NCBI GenBank assembly: GCA_905203455.1
Contig: CAJKVX010000002.1
Span: 1 to 34,335 of the forward strand
Source of the DNA: an uncultured Eubacteriales bacterium
GTDB taxonomy: Bacteria; Bacillota; Clostridia; Christensenellales; UBA1242
Direction of reading: 5' to 3'
Length of the DNA stretch: 34,335 nucleotides
The notes below the pieces were generated by a model. That model made no database searches. It was not told the DNA's origin and saw nothing but the letters and a program-made list of their open reading frames with translations. The translations under genes and the position numbers were made by a program. Below, in pieces: positions 34,305 to 34,335 of this stretch (positions within the stretch are counted from its first letter, which is position 1; each line of letters opens with the position of its first letter).

Positions 34305-34335
34305 TATGAAAAGTTTTAAAATTGCTTGTATTTTG

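Noticed and set aside
34306..34335. ATG followed by ten codons at the right edge as a partial gene
   Set aside because: It directly abuts a candidate -10 (34299-34304), so it would lie at or before the transcript start; only ten codons are visible.
98..34335. Mycoplasma-type code (TGA as Trp), suggested by the absence of TGA stops
   Set aside because: Tryptophan is TGG in all genes and genes of up to 2310 codons contain no in-frame TGA, which would be very unlikely if TGA coded Trp in an AT-rich genome.

Overview
The window is AT-rich, uses the standard code (Trp is TGG throughout, no long gene is interrupted by TGA) and has strong AGGAGG-type ribosome binding sites. Together with a PrgI/VirB4-type secretion ATPase and no outer-membrane components, this suggests a low-GC Bacillota chromosome, probably an uncultivated Clostridia-like gut bacterium. 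The taxonomy is inference.

Left two thirds (about 98-25163) is a type IV secretion-like (T4SS) locus in two divergent halves. Leftward: a small two-helix VirB2-like pilin candidate (4969-4673), a VirD4/TraG coupling ATPase (4359-2365) and a secreted, membrane-anchored Ig-like surface protein (2182-98). Rightward: a second pilin paralogue (5845-6258) followed by two hairpin terminators, then a close-packed block: a 2310-residue VirB6-like giant, a VirB4 ATPase with a PrgI-like membrane N-terminus, a 2041-residue VirB6-like giant, an 850-residue VirB6-like protein, and a terminator at 25162-25188. The three VirB6-like proteins share one membrane shell and three short extracytoplasmic motifs. 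They carry large insertions at different points of that scaffold, and the first also has a roughly 975-residue cytoplasmic coiled-coil tail. I see no relaxase, integrase, VirB11, VirB8 or peptidoglycan hydrolase, so this looks like a resident protein-export or cell-contact machine rather than an obvious conjugative element. The region between the divergent pilins is packed with palindromic 65-76 bp repeats bounded by TGTCATT/AATGACA.

Right third (25381-34335) is mostly housekeeping. Class II fructose-bisphosphate aldolase and GAPDH diverge from a shared 250-bp control region containing small palindromes. A five-gene operon then runs rightward: zinc-ribbon/TM2 membrane protein, mnmA, trpS, an RBBP9/YdeN-like hydrolase whose nucleophile elbow is degenerate, and proS. 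It ends in a strong terminator shared with a convergent two-gene unit encoding a 35-residue GTG-start peptide and a PIN-domain protein, a toxin-antitoxin-like arrangement.

All 17 coding sequences end in TAA (13) or TAG (4); none ends in TGA. No tRNA, rRNA, CRISPR array or insertion sequence was found.
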